From contig OY101116.1 of the NCBI GenBank assembly GCA_956465555.1, positions 124,001 to 188,000 on the forward strand: DNA of 64,000 nucleotides. Reading direction: 5' to 3'. The notes under the pieces were generated by a model. It was not told where the DNA came from, did no database searches, and saw nothing but the letters and a program-made list of their open reading frames with translations. Made by a program: the position numbers and the translations under genes. Positions 31,990-42,454 of the stretch are shown here, one piece after another. How positions within the stretch are numbered: the first letter of the stretch is position 1; every line of letters begins with the position of its first letter. The DNA is from Nitzschia sp. pyKryTriq1. Its lineage: Eukaryota; Bacillariophyta; Bacillariophyceae; Bacillariales; Bacillariaceae.

Positions 31990-32759
31990 GACTACTGTAG
32001 CTAATAGGTTCTTTTTCTTCCTCCCTCCATGCAAGGATGGATATGATGATGATGATGATGACGAGAGTTCAACTACTCACTCTCGGGTAGGGACCAAATA
32101 AAAATATGTGTATGCTGATACTTGTACCAGCATAGGTACCGTACAACATACCGCGGTAACAGTAAAACACAAGCTACATAAGCACCGGTATGGGTGCTCT
32201 CGCATCTTCGTTCATCATCGTACCGGTGCAAGTACCATTACACCCAAAAGATCCATCCGCCGCCTTTTATTCGAATGTCCCATTTCAATTATTTTTTGAT
32301 ACTCGTACTGCCGGCGACCCCTCACTTCTTTCAGTGTCCTATGCCTCACGTCCGTCATCCGTCCGTCTCTGCTCATGGGACCCATAAGTTCATCTCCAAC
32401 GCCGTAGAATATGTACTATAGGGTACGTGAAAAGCGAAACCATCGATCCTCATAATGACGTCACAAACATGTGATACCGTTGGCATTCCGAGCCTGCCGG
32501 CGCGCCTTTGTTCAAACCTCTCACAACAACAAACAGGCCATCTCACAAAAACAACGAACGAACGAACGAAAGAACGAACGATCAAAAGAAAGAAAGAAGG
32601 AAAGAACAACAACAACAACAGCACTCTTCTATTGACAGTCAGTCAGTCAGTATCAATTGCTTGGCTACCTGTGTATCCGTCTCCCTTCTCATTCGAGAGC
32701 CTTGATCGAACCAGCAGTTTTCCGTGCGAGTAGCCATCACACAAGAAATCAGCATCAAC
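31990..32759. other. Divergent spacer with element copy 4
   Basis: It lies between the kinase and the D-box/KEN gene. It contains element copy 4 (32315-32470), a GAACGAAC tract (32547-32590) and a GTCA tract near 32637-32650. No gene is seen. Confidence 0.55.
32315..32470 (+). repeat. Dispersed element, copy 4
   Basis: TAAGTTCATCTC precedes the core at 32401-32417, then ACGTGAAAAGCGAAACC, and a TGACGTCA at 32456-32463. The left part (CACTTCTTTC...GTGTCCT) matches copy 3, and GGGACCC matches copy 1. Confidence 0.75.
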
Positions 32760-33931
32760 ATGTTCCATCATCGACCGTCCGCGATCGGGGGAGACAGCAG
32801 CAACGTTATGAATGTGGTTTCACGACCGCGATCGTTGATCCCTTCGGCAGCCCAAGATGAAAACAGCAACAACATCCATTTGAGTAGCAGCAAAGCGGCG
32901 GCATCAGATACGACCATCACCACCACGCCCGCCGCCAAATCCTCATCCCGGCCTCGACGAGCCTTTGGCGACATTTCCAACAAGAAACAAGCACCGAATG
33001 GCGGCGGTGGTGGCGGAGGAAAGGAGAACGGCAGCAACAGCAGCAGCAAAGCGTCCCTGTCTCTCGTGTTGAAACCATCCCACAATCGATCGTCTTCAAA
33101 TGCCAGTCCTCGAAACAACCAGCAGTTTCAGTCTCGGATCCCCAAGACGACGACTAAGACTACTACGACGACGGCAGGTTCCTCCAAACAACAGCGGTCA
33201 CATCCCTGGTCGGCACACAAACGCAAGAAGAAGCAGTCTTCTGCGAGCAATATCAATGCATCCCTATCATCTTCGCATCGTCAAGTGGAATTCATCCTAC
33301 CCATCAGTACCAGCCGATCATCATCTCGACCAGTAGAACCACAAGAGGAGTTCTTGACCAAGCCGGACGTCTCTGCGGTCGCACAAGCCAAACCGACGAC
33401 GACGCCACAAGTGAGGTTCGTCGAACCAGTAGACGACGTGGAATTACCCGCGGGGCGACTTTGGGTCGATCAATTAAAAACAGATGATCCGCTGGGGGAG
33501 GATGATTGTTTGAGTACGAGTTCGATGATGGAAACGCTAGATCGTCGGACCATGTGGGATGACTGGAAGGAAACGATGCACCAGCAATGGAAAGAGGAAC
33601 GATTGGAACTCGAACTCTCCGACGAACGAGAAGTACAAGCGCAACTTGATCGAGTGATCCGCACCGATCAACAAGGTACGTATTCTTAAGGAAGTTGGCG
33701 TTTGTGGGGTTGTTCGTTTGGCGTTGTCATTATGGAAATGTGCTAACCAGTATTTCTCATCCAAATTTTCCCATCGTGATAGGCCTGGAAAGTCTCTTTG
33801 ATACTATCGATGCTCTCAAACTCGATGGAGATACCGACAATATCAATCTGGACCTTCTACTAGAGGATGATGATTGGAGCGCGCCCGCCTCTTCGGTGGA
33901 CGGTACCCTCGCATTGACGTTTGAGATTTAG
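32760..33931 (+). CDS. Disordered protein with D-box-like and KEN motifs; candidate mitotic regulator
   Basis: Exons 32760-33675 and 33783-33931, with a 107-bp intron (GTACGT...ATAG), give 354 residues. The N-terminal two thirds is disordered, with Ser/Thr/Lys/Arg-rich tracts. R66-RAFGDIS-N74 fits the destruction-box form RxxLxxxxN with Phe for Leu and resembles the LGDISN region of B-type cyclins. K88-E-N90 is a KEN box 14 residues later. Both are signals for ubiquitination by the anaphase-promoting complex. The C-terminal third is acidic, with predicted helices (MWDDWKETMHQQWKEERLEL), and finishes with LDLLLEDDDW and a short tail. No enzyme domain or cyclin box is present. Securin-like or another APC/C substrate is an inference from motifs alone. 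Confidence 0.75.
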
Positions 33932-34287
33932 ATGACGCCGACAAAGAGCTATCCACTGCCGACGACTCTCTTCTAACTAGACTCGCATCGCTCCATCCAT
34001 CGATCCACTAACTATCGGGAGCTCTAGCATCACTACGAATGTTTTGTGAATAAGGCGTGGTCCGTCGTCGATTGAATGAATGAATGAATCATCGATTCGA
34101 TTCTTCTTCGGATGCACGGTATCTCAGTTCCTACTTCTACTCTCTACTACTCCATTAGGCAGCCTACCAGAACCACGGTAGTACTGTACAGTATGTATGA
34201 TAAGGACTTTTAATAATAAAAAACTTCTACTAAAAGACACCATTTCAATTTTCAATAAGTCGATACGATGCGTGATGTATACAGCAG
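33932..34287. other. Convergent spacer
   Basis: Nothing recognisable beyond a GAAT tract near 34075-34087 and short TA-rich stretches that may hold polyadenylation signals. Confidence 0.45.
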
Positions 34288-35995
34288 TTATCGTCGCCGG
34301 GCTGCTGCTGCCTTCTCTTTGTCGCGTTGCTCCGTTTCGCCTCGAGTGATCAAAGCCTCGGCATTTTTTAACTGCATCACTGCCAAAGGACCCGCCAAAA
34401 AGCCCTTGATGGACCACACTGTACCACTCCGATTCAAAGGTGGAGCTAGAATGGCTCCACAAGAAATACAGGATACAATACTCGCTGCCGTCAAGGCAAG
34501 TCCTGGCGCTTGCAGCAGTGGCAAGATTTCTTGTTGGAGCGAGGACAGTCCCAACATTTGGAAAAAGGCCGGTGTCGATCGTCCAAACGCCAAGCTGATT
34601 TCCAAAATACTGAAGACAAGATACACTCTCATGACGGCATTCAAATCCAACACTTCCAATGGATCTTTGACAAATTCTCCCATTCTCGCACGTCGAGCCC
34701 AATCAATCGCTTGTCCTTGTCGTTTGGTATATTCATCAATCCGTTCGGGAGTCCAATTGGGTGTTTGTAACGGTCCCGTATTGCGTTTATCCGAATACGG
34801 CATCTCATAATCTTCTTCCATGAGTTTGGGTCGACCGATTGTTTCACCCCGTTTGGCCTTGTCGGACGCTTGCGCCAGGGCTTCCGCCATGAGATTATCG
34901 TCCAGGACTTGTCCCATTTTGAGACCAGAATACCGTGCGGCCCGATCATCCTCGCCCGTCCGATCAATCTTTAATTCGGGCACTTTGAATACCTTTTTGA
35001 CAGGGCGGGATGGAGGAGGAACTTCCATTCCCATTAATTCGTAGACTGCCTTTCGACCACCCATTTCCATAATCGGTGTCACCAAACTCTATTTTGGTAG
35101 TAGTAGAAGTAGTAGTATCATATGATGTGATAAGTACGGAAAGACGGACAATGGAAGTAATGAGAGTGTGAGAGGGATAGAACAAGGATAGATGAGTGTC
35201 AGCAAGCAAGAAAACAAACGGAGTGGATGGATGCATTATATCATACTAGTAGCAGTAGTGCAGCCTCCCATAGAAAAGAGAGCAATCGAAATCAAACAAA
35301 CTCTGTTTCTTGTTGATTCTCTCCTTCCTTCACAAACAATCCAAACAAAAGACTTTTGTACTAAGAACACTACTACCAGTATTACGTACCGAATATCCAT
35401 ATTTGGTCAATTGATCGTAATCAAAGACATTGGGAACATTATCAATCACTTGCGCCTTGTTGGGTGCTCCACTGATATATTCGAGCACTGGGTTGCCCTT
35501 GGTACCACCAATCACCTTGCCTTTTTCTCTAGTAAAAAAAGAAAGAGTAAAGCAAAGTGTAGTATTAGTAGAGCAATAGACTGTATTCATACCGTAGTGA
35601 TCAAACTTCAGTACAGTACAGTGCAGTACAGTACAGTACAGAGTAGTAATGCATGATATACGAAGTACTTACTGTTGAGCGAGCTCATCGGCATTGAGCT
35701 CTTTTCGTTTCTGAAGATACGATTCCAGCTGCCGCTTAATTTCTTCTGGTTCCATGTTGTTGTTGGCCTTTGTGTTTGTTTTGGCCATTTCCAACAGTGA
35801 TGCCTGGCGCCGATAAACAAGGCATGATGAAGAAGAAGACGAAGAAGAAGAACCAGAAGAAGAAAAGGAAGTCACAAACGCATCGCTGATGGGAAGATTT
35901 TGGCTCAAGGCAGCCATAACCAAGACCAGCACCATCGGCGCCCACAACACGGCGAGTACCCGCCGGCTCCTCCTCGACAAATCCAACATCAACAT
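34288..35995 (-). CDS. Plastid-targeted membrane protein, function unknown
   Basis: Three exons, 35995-35673, 35528-35390 and 35088-34288, give 420 residues; introns of 144 bp (GTAAGT...CTAG) and 301 bp (GTACGT...ATAG) are in phase. The first exon encodes a signal segment (about 13-31) followed by S-D-A-F (A39-F40), the plastid import motif, and a Ser run. The middle (EKGKVIGGTKGNPVLEYISG; YDQLTKYGYS) and the long soluble part (PNWTPERIDEYTKRQGQAID) are not repetitive and look conserved. Two or three hydrophobic spans lie near the C-terminus (VMRVYLVFSILEISLAF; LALTAASIVSCISCGAIL), followed by a basic tail. This suggests a plastid membrane protein facing the stroma. I do not recognise the family. 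Confidence 0.75.
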
Positions 35996-36558
35996 TATGG
36001 TCTTTCCCTTTGTTTTGTACTGTAGTATAGTAGTCTCTACTACGAGTAGAGTAATAGATTGAAGAGTACTGTTATGCTGCTCCTACATATGTCAAAAGGA
36101 AAAACATCACAAAAGCAGGACGCGCTACTAGTAGTAGTACGGTACTACTGTACAACCGGTATGCGCTTTTCTCTTGCGCTGCTGTCTTTGTGGATGCATA
36201 TGCTGCATATTATGCATACAACACGTGGAAGCAAGTAGATGACGATTGCTCCCGCCGCGCTCGGGTGTACACACGTACCATGCCAGACGGATTGAATTGA
36301 GAAGTGCGGGGATTTCGAGATATACACGCGCGTATGTAGTTGCGCAGCCTTTTGGGAAAAATTTGGGAGTGAAAGGGCGACTGACTACCTACTAGTCTAC
36401 TATCATAGTACTAACTGCATTCACAAATTGGTTCGCCGCCTCAAGTCCCATATGCGAAGGGAGGGGTGGTAGTAGTAGTACTACTACTAACGACTCTTAG
36501 CAGCAGACTACCTAATAGATTGTATTAATAAAGTAGTACTATTTCCTTTTTGAATACT
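35996..36558. other. Spacer between two reverse-strand genes
   Basis: No gene is seen. CTAGTAG/GTACTAC tracts and an ATGCATATGCTGCATATTATGCAT palindromic stretch near 36194-36219 are the only structure. Confidence 0.45.
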
Positions 36559-38487
36559 CTAGCAGTAGTAGAGTAAAGTAGAGAACAACGTAGCGATCAT
36601 CCAGCAACAATAACAACAACAACATGCGCGAGAGACGCCTGTCACCGCAACTGCCGCCGCCGCCGATGATGATGATGATGATGATGGATTATCCTCGTTG
36701 GAGTTTGTCGTTGTCGGCGTACCGGGTAGTAGAACTGACGGGACCGCGGTACGGATTGGACTAGAACTGGGAGAGGGTGTCGCCAAGGCCAAGGGGGGGA
36801 CCGTTACCAACAGGTCGGGACACGAACTGACAGCACCAATAAAGGGATTCAAATACAGGCAGGAGCACGACGACGAGGCAATCGTTGTTCCTTCTTGAGT
36901 AGTGGTGGTCGTCGTCGGTACGGATACTTGCTCGCCATTTTTGGCACAAACAATCAATGATAAGGAGTCGTTATCGTCTTGTTGTCTGATTGTGCTGGTA
37001 GTGCTAGTCGTAGCAGTACTAGTAGCAGTAGTACTCAATTCCCCGTTCATGGAAAAGACACAGTAGGGATATTCGACTTTGCCCGGCAAGTCGGGATTAC
37101 AAATGGCAGGATAACTTGTACTTGGAAAACAAGGTAATAGTCCTGGTGGTTGTAAAAGAGTAGCATTCTCCAAGAAGATGACTCCTCCCGCTTCGACAAA
37201 TTCTTCTTGTCCCGTCACAAGATCAATATACGTGCATCCAGGAATCGGAACCGAGATGGGTGGCGTCCGGCTGGGCATGAGAATGGAAGGTTTATCCAGG
37301 GTAGGCAACGGGACACTGGGTTGCCGGGGTGGACTGGTTGTCGTCTCTTGGATTGTAGGAACGGGTGTGAATTCTACCGGGTCAATGCTCGAGGGCGTAA
37401 TACCCACGACCGTCGGTGTAGGAGAGGCGGAATTACTCGGATCGGAAATAATGCTGGTCGTCGGTCGCAAGGACGGTCGGAGGGAGGGAGAGGATGTTGT
37501 TGTTGTTGGTGTTGTGATGACCGAAGAAGTGGGAACACAGTCGGCCTCTAAATCGCCTCGACAAAGGCAAGTCACATCCTCATTCGTGGCCGCATCGATC
37601 AACTGGAAGGTCTCACCGATACGACCGCATGCCAGTTCTCCCGTATTGGAAAGGACGGAACAATACGGACAGTACAACTTTTCCGGAATGGAGATATTGC
37701 AAAAGCATGGATATTCCAATGTCGAACCACCGCATTGTGTTGGGAACAAATCGCCATACGATTCTCCATCTTGAAACACATCGATCGTACCGTCGGCCCA
37801 CTCCAAAGTACAAACATCGTCATCATCATCGTTGATGTTATTTGTTGTATTACTTGGCGGTGGTGGTGGTGACGCCGAAGGAGTACTACCCGCAGGAAAG
37901 CAAACGGATTGAGGGTTTCCATCAAAATCACGTTGACAAGTACAACTTTGCGCCTCCCCACCATCCAAAGGAATCACATTAACGTTGGGACCATCGATAC
38001 GGGCACATACCAAACCATTTGCATTAGTAGTATTGTCTTGCGTGGCAATTCCACAATAGGGACAATCGATGGGTGTGCTAGAAGTAGGGGATGCGGAGTC
38101 CGGTCGGCAATAGCATGGATATTCTGATGCCGATCCACAGCGTGTGGTGAATAAATCCCCGAGGGATTCACCGGCTTGAAAGACTTGGCCATTAAACGAA
38201 CATGTAGTAGTAGTCGTCGTCGTCGTCGTCGTCGTGATGGTCGGAACAGGAACAAACTGGGCTTGCACAAAGACTGGTGATGCGGATGGGGCGGACAGCA
38301 TCAGCAAAAGCTTGGCACAAACAGTAAAAAAGCCGATCATCATCGAGAGCGTATTATTACGGCTCGAGTAATAGGAACATCTGAGACGTTTTCTTGACTT
38401 GCAAGCCAATGTCGTGTTGATTGTGCACGAGTCGACACTGGTCGTCATGGTCGGTGGAGAGCGACGAAGAAAAAGAGGAATATTCAC
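36559..38487 (-). CDS. Secreted Cys-rich protein with three tandem repeats
   Basis: The frame has 642 codons. The likely start is the Met pair at 38343/38340, because a clear signal peptide follows (MMIGFFTVCAKLLLML...VQA). The long frame adds 48 residues. Three related domains of about 90-130 residues follow, each with GESxGDLFxTxCG or a weaker match, then YPCxC, PYC, a Gly-rich CARxG segment and a closing CxC. Repeats 1 and 2 are close; repeat 3 has diverged. Ser/Thr/Pro linkers, probably glycosylated, separate them. The C-terminus is a hydrophobic Cys-rich span, which could be a membrane anchor. Function is unknown; a cell-surface or frustule-associated role would be a guess. Confidence 0.75.
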   Translation of the reverse strand: MNIPLFLRRSPPTMTTSVDSCTINTTLACKSRKRLRCSYYSSRNNTLSMMIGFFTVCAKLLLMLSAPSASPVFVQAQFVPVPTITTTTTTTTTTTCSFNGQVFQAGESLGDLFTTRCGSASEYPCYCRPDSASPTSSTPIDCPYCGIATQDNTTNANGLVCARIDGPNVNVIPLDGGEAQSCTCQRDFDGNPQSVCFPAGSTPSASPPPPPSNTTNNINDDDDDVCTLEWADGTIDVFQDGESYGDLFPTQCGGSTLEYPCFCNISIPEKLYCPYCSVLSNTGELACGRIGETFQLIDAATNEDVTCLCRGDLEADCVPTSSVITTPTTTTSSPSLRPSLRPTTSIISDPSNSASPTPTVVGITPSSIDPVEFTPVPTIQETTTSPPRQPSVPLPTLDKPSILMPSRTPPISVPIPGCTYIDLVTGQEEFVEAGGVIFLENATLLQPPGLLPCFPSTSYPAICNPDLPGKVEYPYCVFSMNGELSTTATSTATTSTTSTIRQQDDNDSLSLIVCAKNGEQVSVPTTTTTTQEGTTIASSSCSCLYLNPFIGAVSSCPDLLVTVPPLALATPSPSSSPIRTAVPSVLLPGTPTTTNSNEDNPSSSSSSSAAAAVAVTGVSRACCCCYCCWMIATLFSTLLYYC

Positions 38488-39031
38488 CCTTTTGTTCTTG
38501 ATGACGCGGCTTTTTTTGAGTTCCTTTTGACGGAAGGAGGAGGAGGGTTTCGTGGTGTTGAGCTACCGGTATTATTGGAAGCTTCCTTCTTCTTTTTTGG
38601 TAACAGTCGTATCTTTGTGTTTGGTTCGTTGACGTATTATGTGTCGATGAGATAGATGCCGCGTGTTGTCTTGTGTTGTGTTGTTGATCGTGCGATATGT
38701 GCTGCATATGCTGGTCTACTGTGGCGTGCGACTGCGATGAATTCGGAAGCAAATTTGGCGGGAAATAAAGGCGGGACCCGAAGGTATCTTTCGGTCGAAG
38801 GAGTCCTGCCTGATGAACGGGACTGAACCGAACCGTGAGTCCAGGTACAATACTGATACCGTACTATACTGTACCACAGGTATTACTCCCTTCTCATAAC
38901 GGTAATAATATATTGATACAGTACGAACTCGTACGAGTATTGCTGAATATAAGTCGTATATACGTAGGGACTATATTTGCTTGGATGTACAACAGTATTT
39001 CCAATATTCTAGTAGAGGACCTTCTAAAATA
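38488..39031. other. Spacer
   Basis: It contains a GTTGTGTT-rich patch (38665-38690) and short tracts such as GTACGAACTCGTACGAGTA (38921-38939). No gene is supported. Confidence 0.45.
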
Positions 39032-42000
39032 TTATTTGTTCTGTTTGTTGGATGCATTACTGATATATCGGTCTCCACCACCAACACCACCATGCTCGTC
39101 ATCTCCCGTCTCGGCCGCTTCCAACGCTACCACCCATGATTCTTTACGTGATGGGGGGCGGTGGTATTGCTCGGGGACATAGTCGGACACTGGAAACGAT
39201 AGCACAGACAGGTCTACTAGCGGTGTGACAACAATCTCTTGTCCTTCTTCTTCTTCTTCTTTGCTCAATACTACTTGATGCTGAAGGATGGCGGTGGAGC
39301 CATTATTGGTGAAAGATAGATTTTCCGTGAATGGTGCAGGTGTAAACGCCGATCTTTGAAACCATCGAGGCAAAAAAGATGACGGTGATGTCACCGTTTT
39401 CGTCTTGGTTCCATCATCATTATCATCATCATCAATATCATGATCAGCGTCGTCGGCATCGAGTTGTTTCCCACGACTCCTCCTCTCGACGATCGTATTC
39501 TCTTCAACAACAGAGAAATCCTTGTTGTCCACGACAGAGCGTGACGTTCTTGTTTCGTTATTGCCTTGTTCGGTCGTCGGACTAATTTTTTGTCGTCGGG
39601 CGGCTGATTTCGCAGCAAGAAATGATTTCGTCTGGCGAGCGAGTATTTCTTCCAATTCAGCCTTTTCTTCACTCGTCAACAATGTATTGCTGGGTACCGC
39701 TGGTACAATCTTGGCCAATTCCCCCAAAGACATTGGGCGCTTGTGCAGAACTTCGTCCTGAATTGTTGTCGCCTCTTTCGAAGTAACTTTGGAAGGTATT
39801 GGCACATTGCCCTCCTCCTGTGGTTTGGAGACGTCATATTTGTGTGTACTCGTATGGAACATGGAGAAGATCCCTTTCTTTTGTCGGTGGAATACTTTCA
39901 CGGATACACCGTTGCTGGTTTGGTTCCTTGCTGTACTAGTAGCGTCCTTGTTTCCAGCAGCAGCTGCAGCAGATATATTCTCATCAGATTTCGGTTGGGA
40001 CCGAGGCGCTCTTGCTGGTATATCACCACCAGCCGTCCCATTCTTGCCTTGCTCGGATAATTGTGAGCGCCGAAGCCGATCGTTACGTCCCATGTCCGGT
40101 CCCTGAGAAGGATCTGCTTGGTGCTGAGGAAAATTCCTCTTCGGGGCCATTTTATTCGCTACCTTCTCCGGTTCAGCTGAAGGTTTAGTAGAACGGTTTG
40201 GTGCCTTCGCTGTTGCAGAAAATTTCCGAGACGACTGAGGATGAACCAATGCCTTGCCTTCCTTGGATTTTGAAGGCACGGTTTCCCGCCGAACCTCCTC
40301 CTCCTCCTCCCCATCCTCCAACTCGTCGATATCAGGTTTTCGGTTCTGTGGAATAGACGATCTCGACTTTGATCTAAAACGTGCAAATACACTTGGACTC
40401 CTCGATAGTACTTCGTCAATGTTTTCCTGCGCGTTGTTGTGGTTGTCGCTGTTGTTGTTGTTGTTGTTGGTCGTTTGAGCAGAGGGGGATTTTGGCTGAC
40501 GACGACGACTCGGTGAGGCCGACATGTCAATTGCTTGCACTGCTGCTGCCGTTTTCCTATTAGAGCTCTCCCTTTCAGTTGGCTTGGAGGTAGATCGATG
40601 CCGTTGGATATTATTGCGAGCACCAGGACTTTTGCTCCGCCGGTTTGGTGATGGTGACGGTGAGCGCCGAAGCAAATGTTTCAGTTCCAAGTCTAGTTCT
40701 CGAGAAGGATCTATTATTTGGTGTTGCTGATGAGCCTTCTTGTTCGATGATGATTGTCCTTTATTTTTGACAAAAATTGTCGAGAGTGGCATACTCCTCT
40801 CCGTACGAGCTTCTTTGATTACCAAATCTTTCACAGCTTCCTGGATATTAGCCGAATCCCTCTCGTCTGCTTGAGTCCTTGATTTGCTTCTTTTCCTGGG
40901 CTCCTTCTTGTTGGGCTCCCTACTTTTCGAGTTACTCCTCGTCCTCGTATTAGGTTCTTGACTCTTCGATTTAGTACCCCTCCTCCTGGCACCAGGCTCA
41001 TCTCCTCTGCTCTTTGATGTACTCCTCTTCTTCACAGGCTCTCTACTCTTTGATCGACTTCGGTTTCTGGATTGTGATCGGCCTCTTGATTTGGAACGAT
41101 GGTTCTTCCGATCCAGGGATTTTCCTCGCTCCTGTTCCTGTTGTTGCTTTTGTTGTTGCTTGGATCGAGCAAGATGAGCCTTGTCTGGAGCAGGCGAGTG
41201 ATCCAGCTTTCCTCGACCACGTGATCGCCCCCGTTGTACAGGGGTTGTCGATTGGGTTATCGTTTTGGGCTTGTGTCGCGCAGTTGGAATCTCATTGTTG
41301 AGGGGCTCCTCGACAACGGCGCGATCTCGTGATTGACTCCTCGTCCTTTGGTTGTTGTTGTTGTTGTTCTTCTTCTTCTTTTCAGATGCACTCTTTTTGT
41401 TGTTGAACTTTCTGTGGAGAAAAGAACGATATTTCGTGTTGTCATCATGAAAGTCAGCATCAGCAGGATCATCATGATTGTTCACAATATCTCCCTTTCC
41501 ATCTTCCGCCACCAGTTTGCGATTCTCTTTCCTTTTCCGTTGTTGCTGTTGCTGTTGCTGGTGTTGCTGTTTGGCCTCGCGTCGCATCTCCTCAAGGACA
41601 GCAGAGGGAGAAGGACTGGCACTCGAAGCAATAGAGGTAGTAGTATAACGTGGTGTTGTTGGTGGGGGTGGTGTTGTTGTTGGTATTCTTCCTCCCGAGT
41701 AGTAGTTCTTCCATCCTCCTCTTCTGCTTTTGCCGATAATAATGCTGGTTGGTGCTGCTGCTGCTGCTGGAGGGGCATCGTCGTCCATCATCATCATGCT
41801 GGGAGGGGGGTCCTCGCGACGCTCCTCGTTTGTTTGTTGTTCCTTCATGATTGCCCACCGCTTCAATTTTTGTCGCATCTTTTCTTTTTCGCCTTGTCCT
41901 TTTTCCTTGTCATATCCATATTCATAGTCATATCCATAATCATCGTATTCACTATAATCATCATACTCATCATTGGTGGAGGATAGATGATATTCGGAAC

Positions 42001-42454
42001 CGCTGGTACCGTACTCCAACTCTGATCTGCCTTCAGTGGTGGTGGTGGTGGTGGTGGTGGTGTGGGTGGTGCTGATGGCGGATCTACTAGCAGTAGCACG
42101 ACCAGCACGACCACCGCCAGCACCTTCTTCTTCCAATATTCGACTCACATATCCGGCATCCAAACGTCCCTTGTCGGTCTGATTGGCATCGACATGTTGA
42201 AATATATAATCATTCATCGCTCCAAAGATATTTTCCACTTCCGACATGAGCCTCCCACCCACATGCCCCAACAACAGGGGCGGCGTACTAGTGGCACTTG
42301 TTTTACTTGTTGCATGATTGTCATTCTTTACTACTATTACTCCCTCATCAACTTCTTGAGCAGGACCACTACCACGTCTGCTGCTGCTACGGCTCCTGTG
42401 TTTTCTCATTAATTTGGTTATGGCCTTTGTCAAAGTGATACAGCCATTGACCAA
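39032..42454 (-). CDS. Large RS-rich, mostly disordered protein (function unknown)
   Basis: The protein has 1140 residues in one uninterrupted frame. The N-terminal 100 residues include a compact stretch (GHVGGRLMSEVENIFGAMNDYIFQHVD) that may fold. The rest is mainly low complexity: an acidic Tyr/Asp/Glu part, Gln runs, then a long part dense in Ser-Arg, Ser-Lys and Arg-Ser dipeptides (about 440-640), with several SKSREP-type units. RS domains are typical of splicing factors, but no RNA-recognition domain is seen. A C-terminal stretch (TPLVDLSVLSFPVSDYVPEQ) is again non-repetitive. It diverges from aspA across 775 bp. Confidence 0.65.
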   Translation of the reverse strand: MVNGCITLTKAITKLMRKHRSRSSSRRGSGPAQEVDEGVIVVKNDNHATSKTSATSTPPLLLGHVGGRLMSEVENIFGAMNDYIFQHVDANQTDKGRLDAGYVSRILEEEGAGGGRAGRATASRSAISTTHTTTTTTTTTEGRSELEYGTSGSEYHLSSTNDEYDDYSEYDDYGYDYEYGYDKEKGQGEKEKMRQKLKRWAIMKEQQTNEERREDPPPSMMMMDDDAPPAAAAAPTSIIIGKSRRGGWKNYYSGGRIPTTTPPPPTTPRYTTTSIASSASPSPSAVLEEMRREAKQQHQQQQQQQRKRKENRKLVAEDGKGDIVNNHDDPADADFHDDNTKYRSFLHRKFNNKKSASEKKKKNNNNNNQRTRSQSRDRAVVEEPLNNEIPTARHKPKTITQSTTPVQRGRSRGRGKLDHSPAPDKAHLARSKQQQKQQQEQERGKSLDRKNHRSKSRGRSQSRNRSRSKSREPVKKRSTSKSRGDEPGARRRGTKSKSQEPNTRTRSNSKSREPNKKEPRKRSKSRTQADERDSANIQEAVKDLVIKEARTERSMPLSTIFVKNKGQSSSNKKAHQQHQIIDPSRELDLELKHLLRRSPSPSPNRRSKSPGARNNIQRHRSTSKPTERESSNRKTAAAVQAIDMSASPSRRRQPKSPSAQTTNNNNNNSDNHNNAQENIDEVLSRSPSVFARFRSKSRSSIPQNRKPDIDELEDGEEEEEVRRETVPSKSKEGKALVHPQSSRKFSATAKAPNRSTKPSAEPEKVANKMAPKRNFPQHQADPSQGPDMGRNDRLRRSQLSEQGKNGTAGGDIPARAPRSQPKSDENISAAAAAGNKDATSTARNQTSNGVSVKVFHRQKKGIFSMFHTSTHKYDVSKPQEEGNVPIPSKVTSKEATTIQDEVLHKRPMSLGELAKIVPAVPSNTLLTSEEKAELEEILARQTKSFLAAKSAARRQKISPTTEQGNNETRTSRSVVDNKDFSVVEENTIVERRSRGKQLDADDADHDIDDDDNDDGTKTKTVTSPSSFLPRWFQRSAFTPAPFTENLSFTNNGSTAILQHQVVLSKEEEEEGQEIVVTPLVDLSVLSFPVSDYVPEQYHRPPSRKESWVVALEAAETGDDEHGGVGGGDRYISNASNKQNK

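Noticed and set aside
32637-32655. CRISPR-like short repeats, here and in other GTCA, GAAC and GTTGA tracts
   Set aside because: They are microsatellites without spacers, and the genome is eukaryotic.
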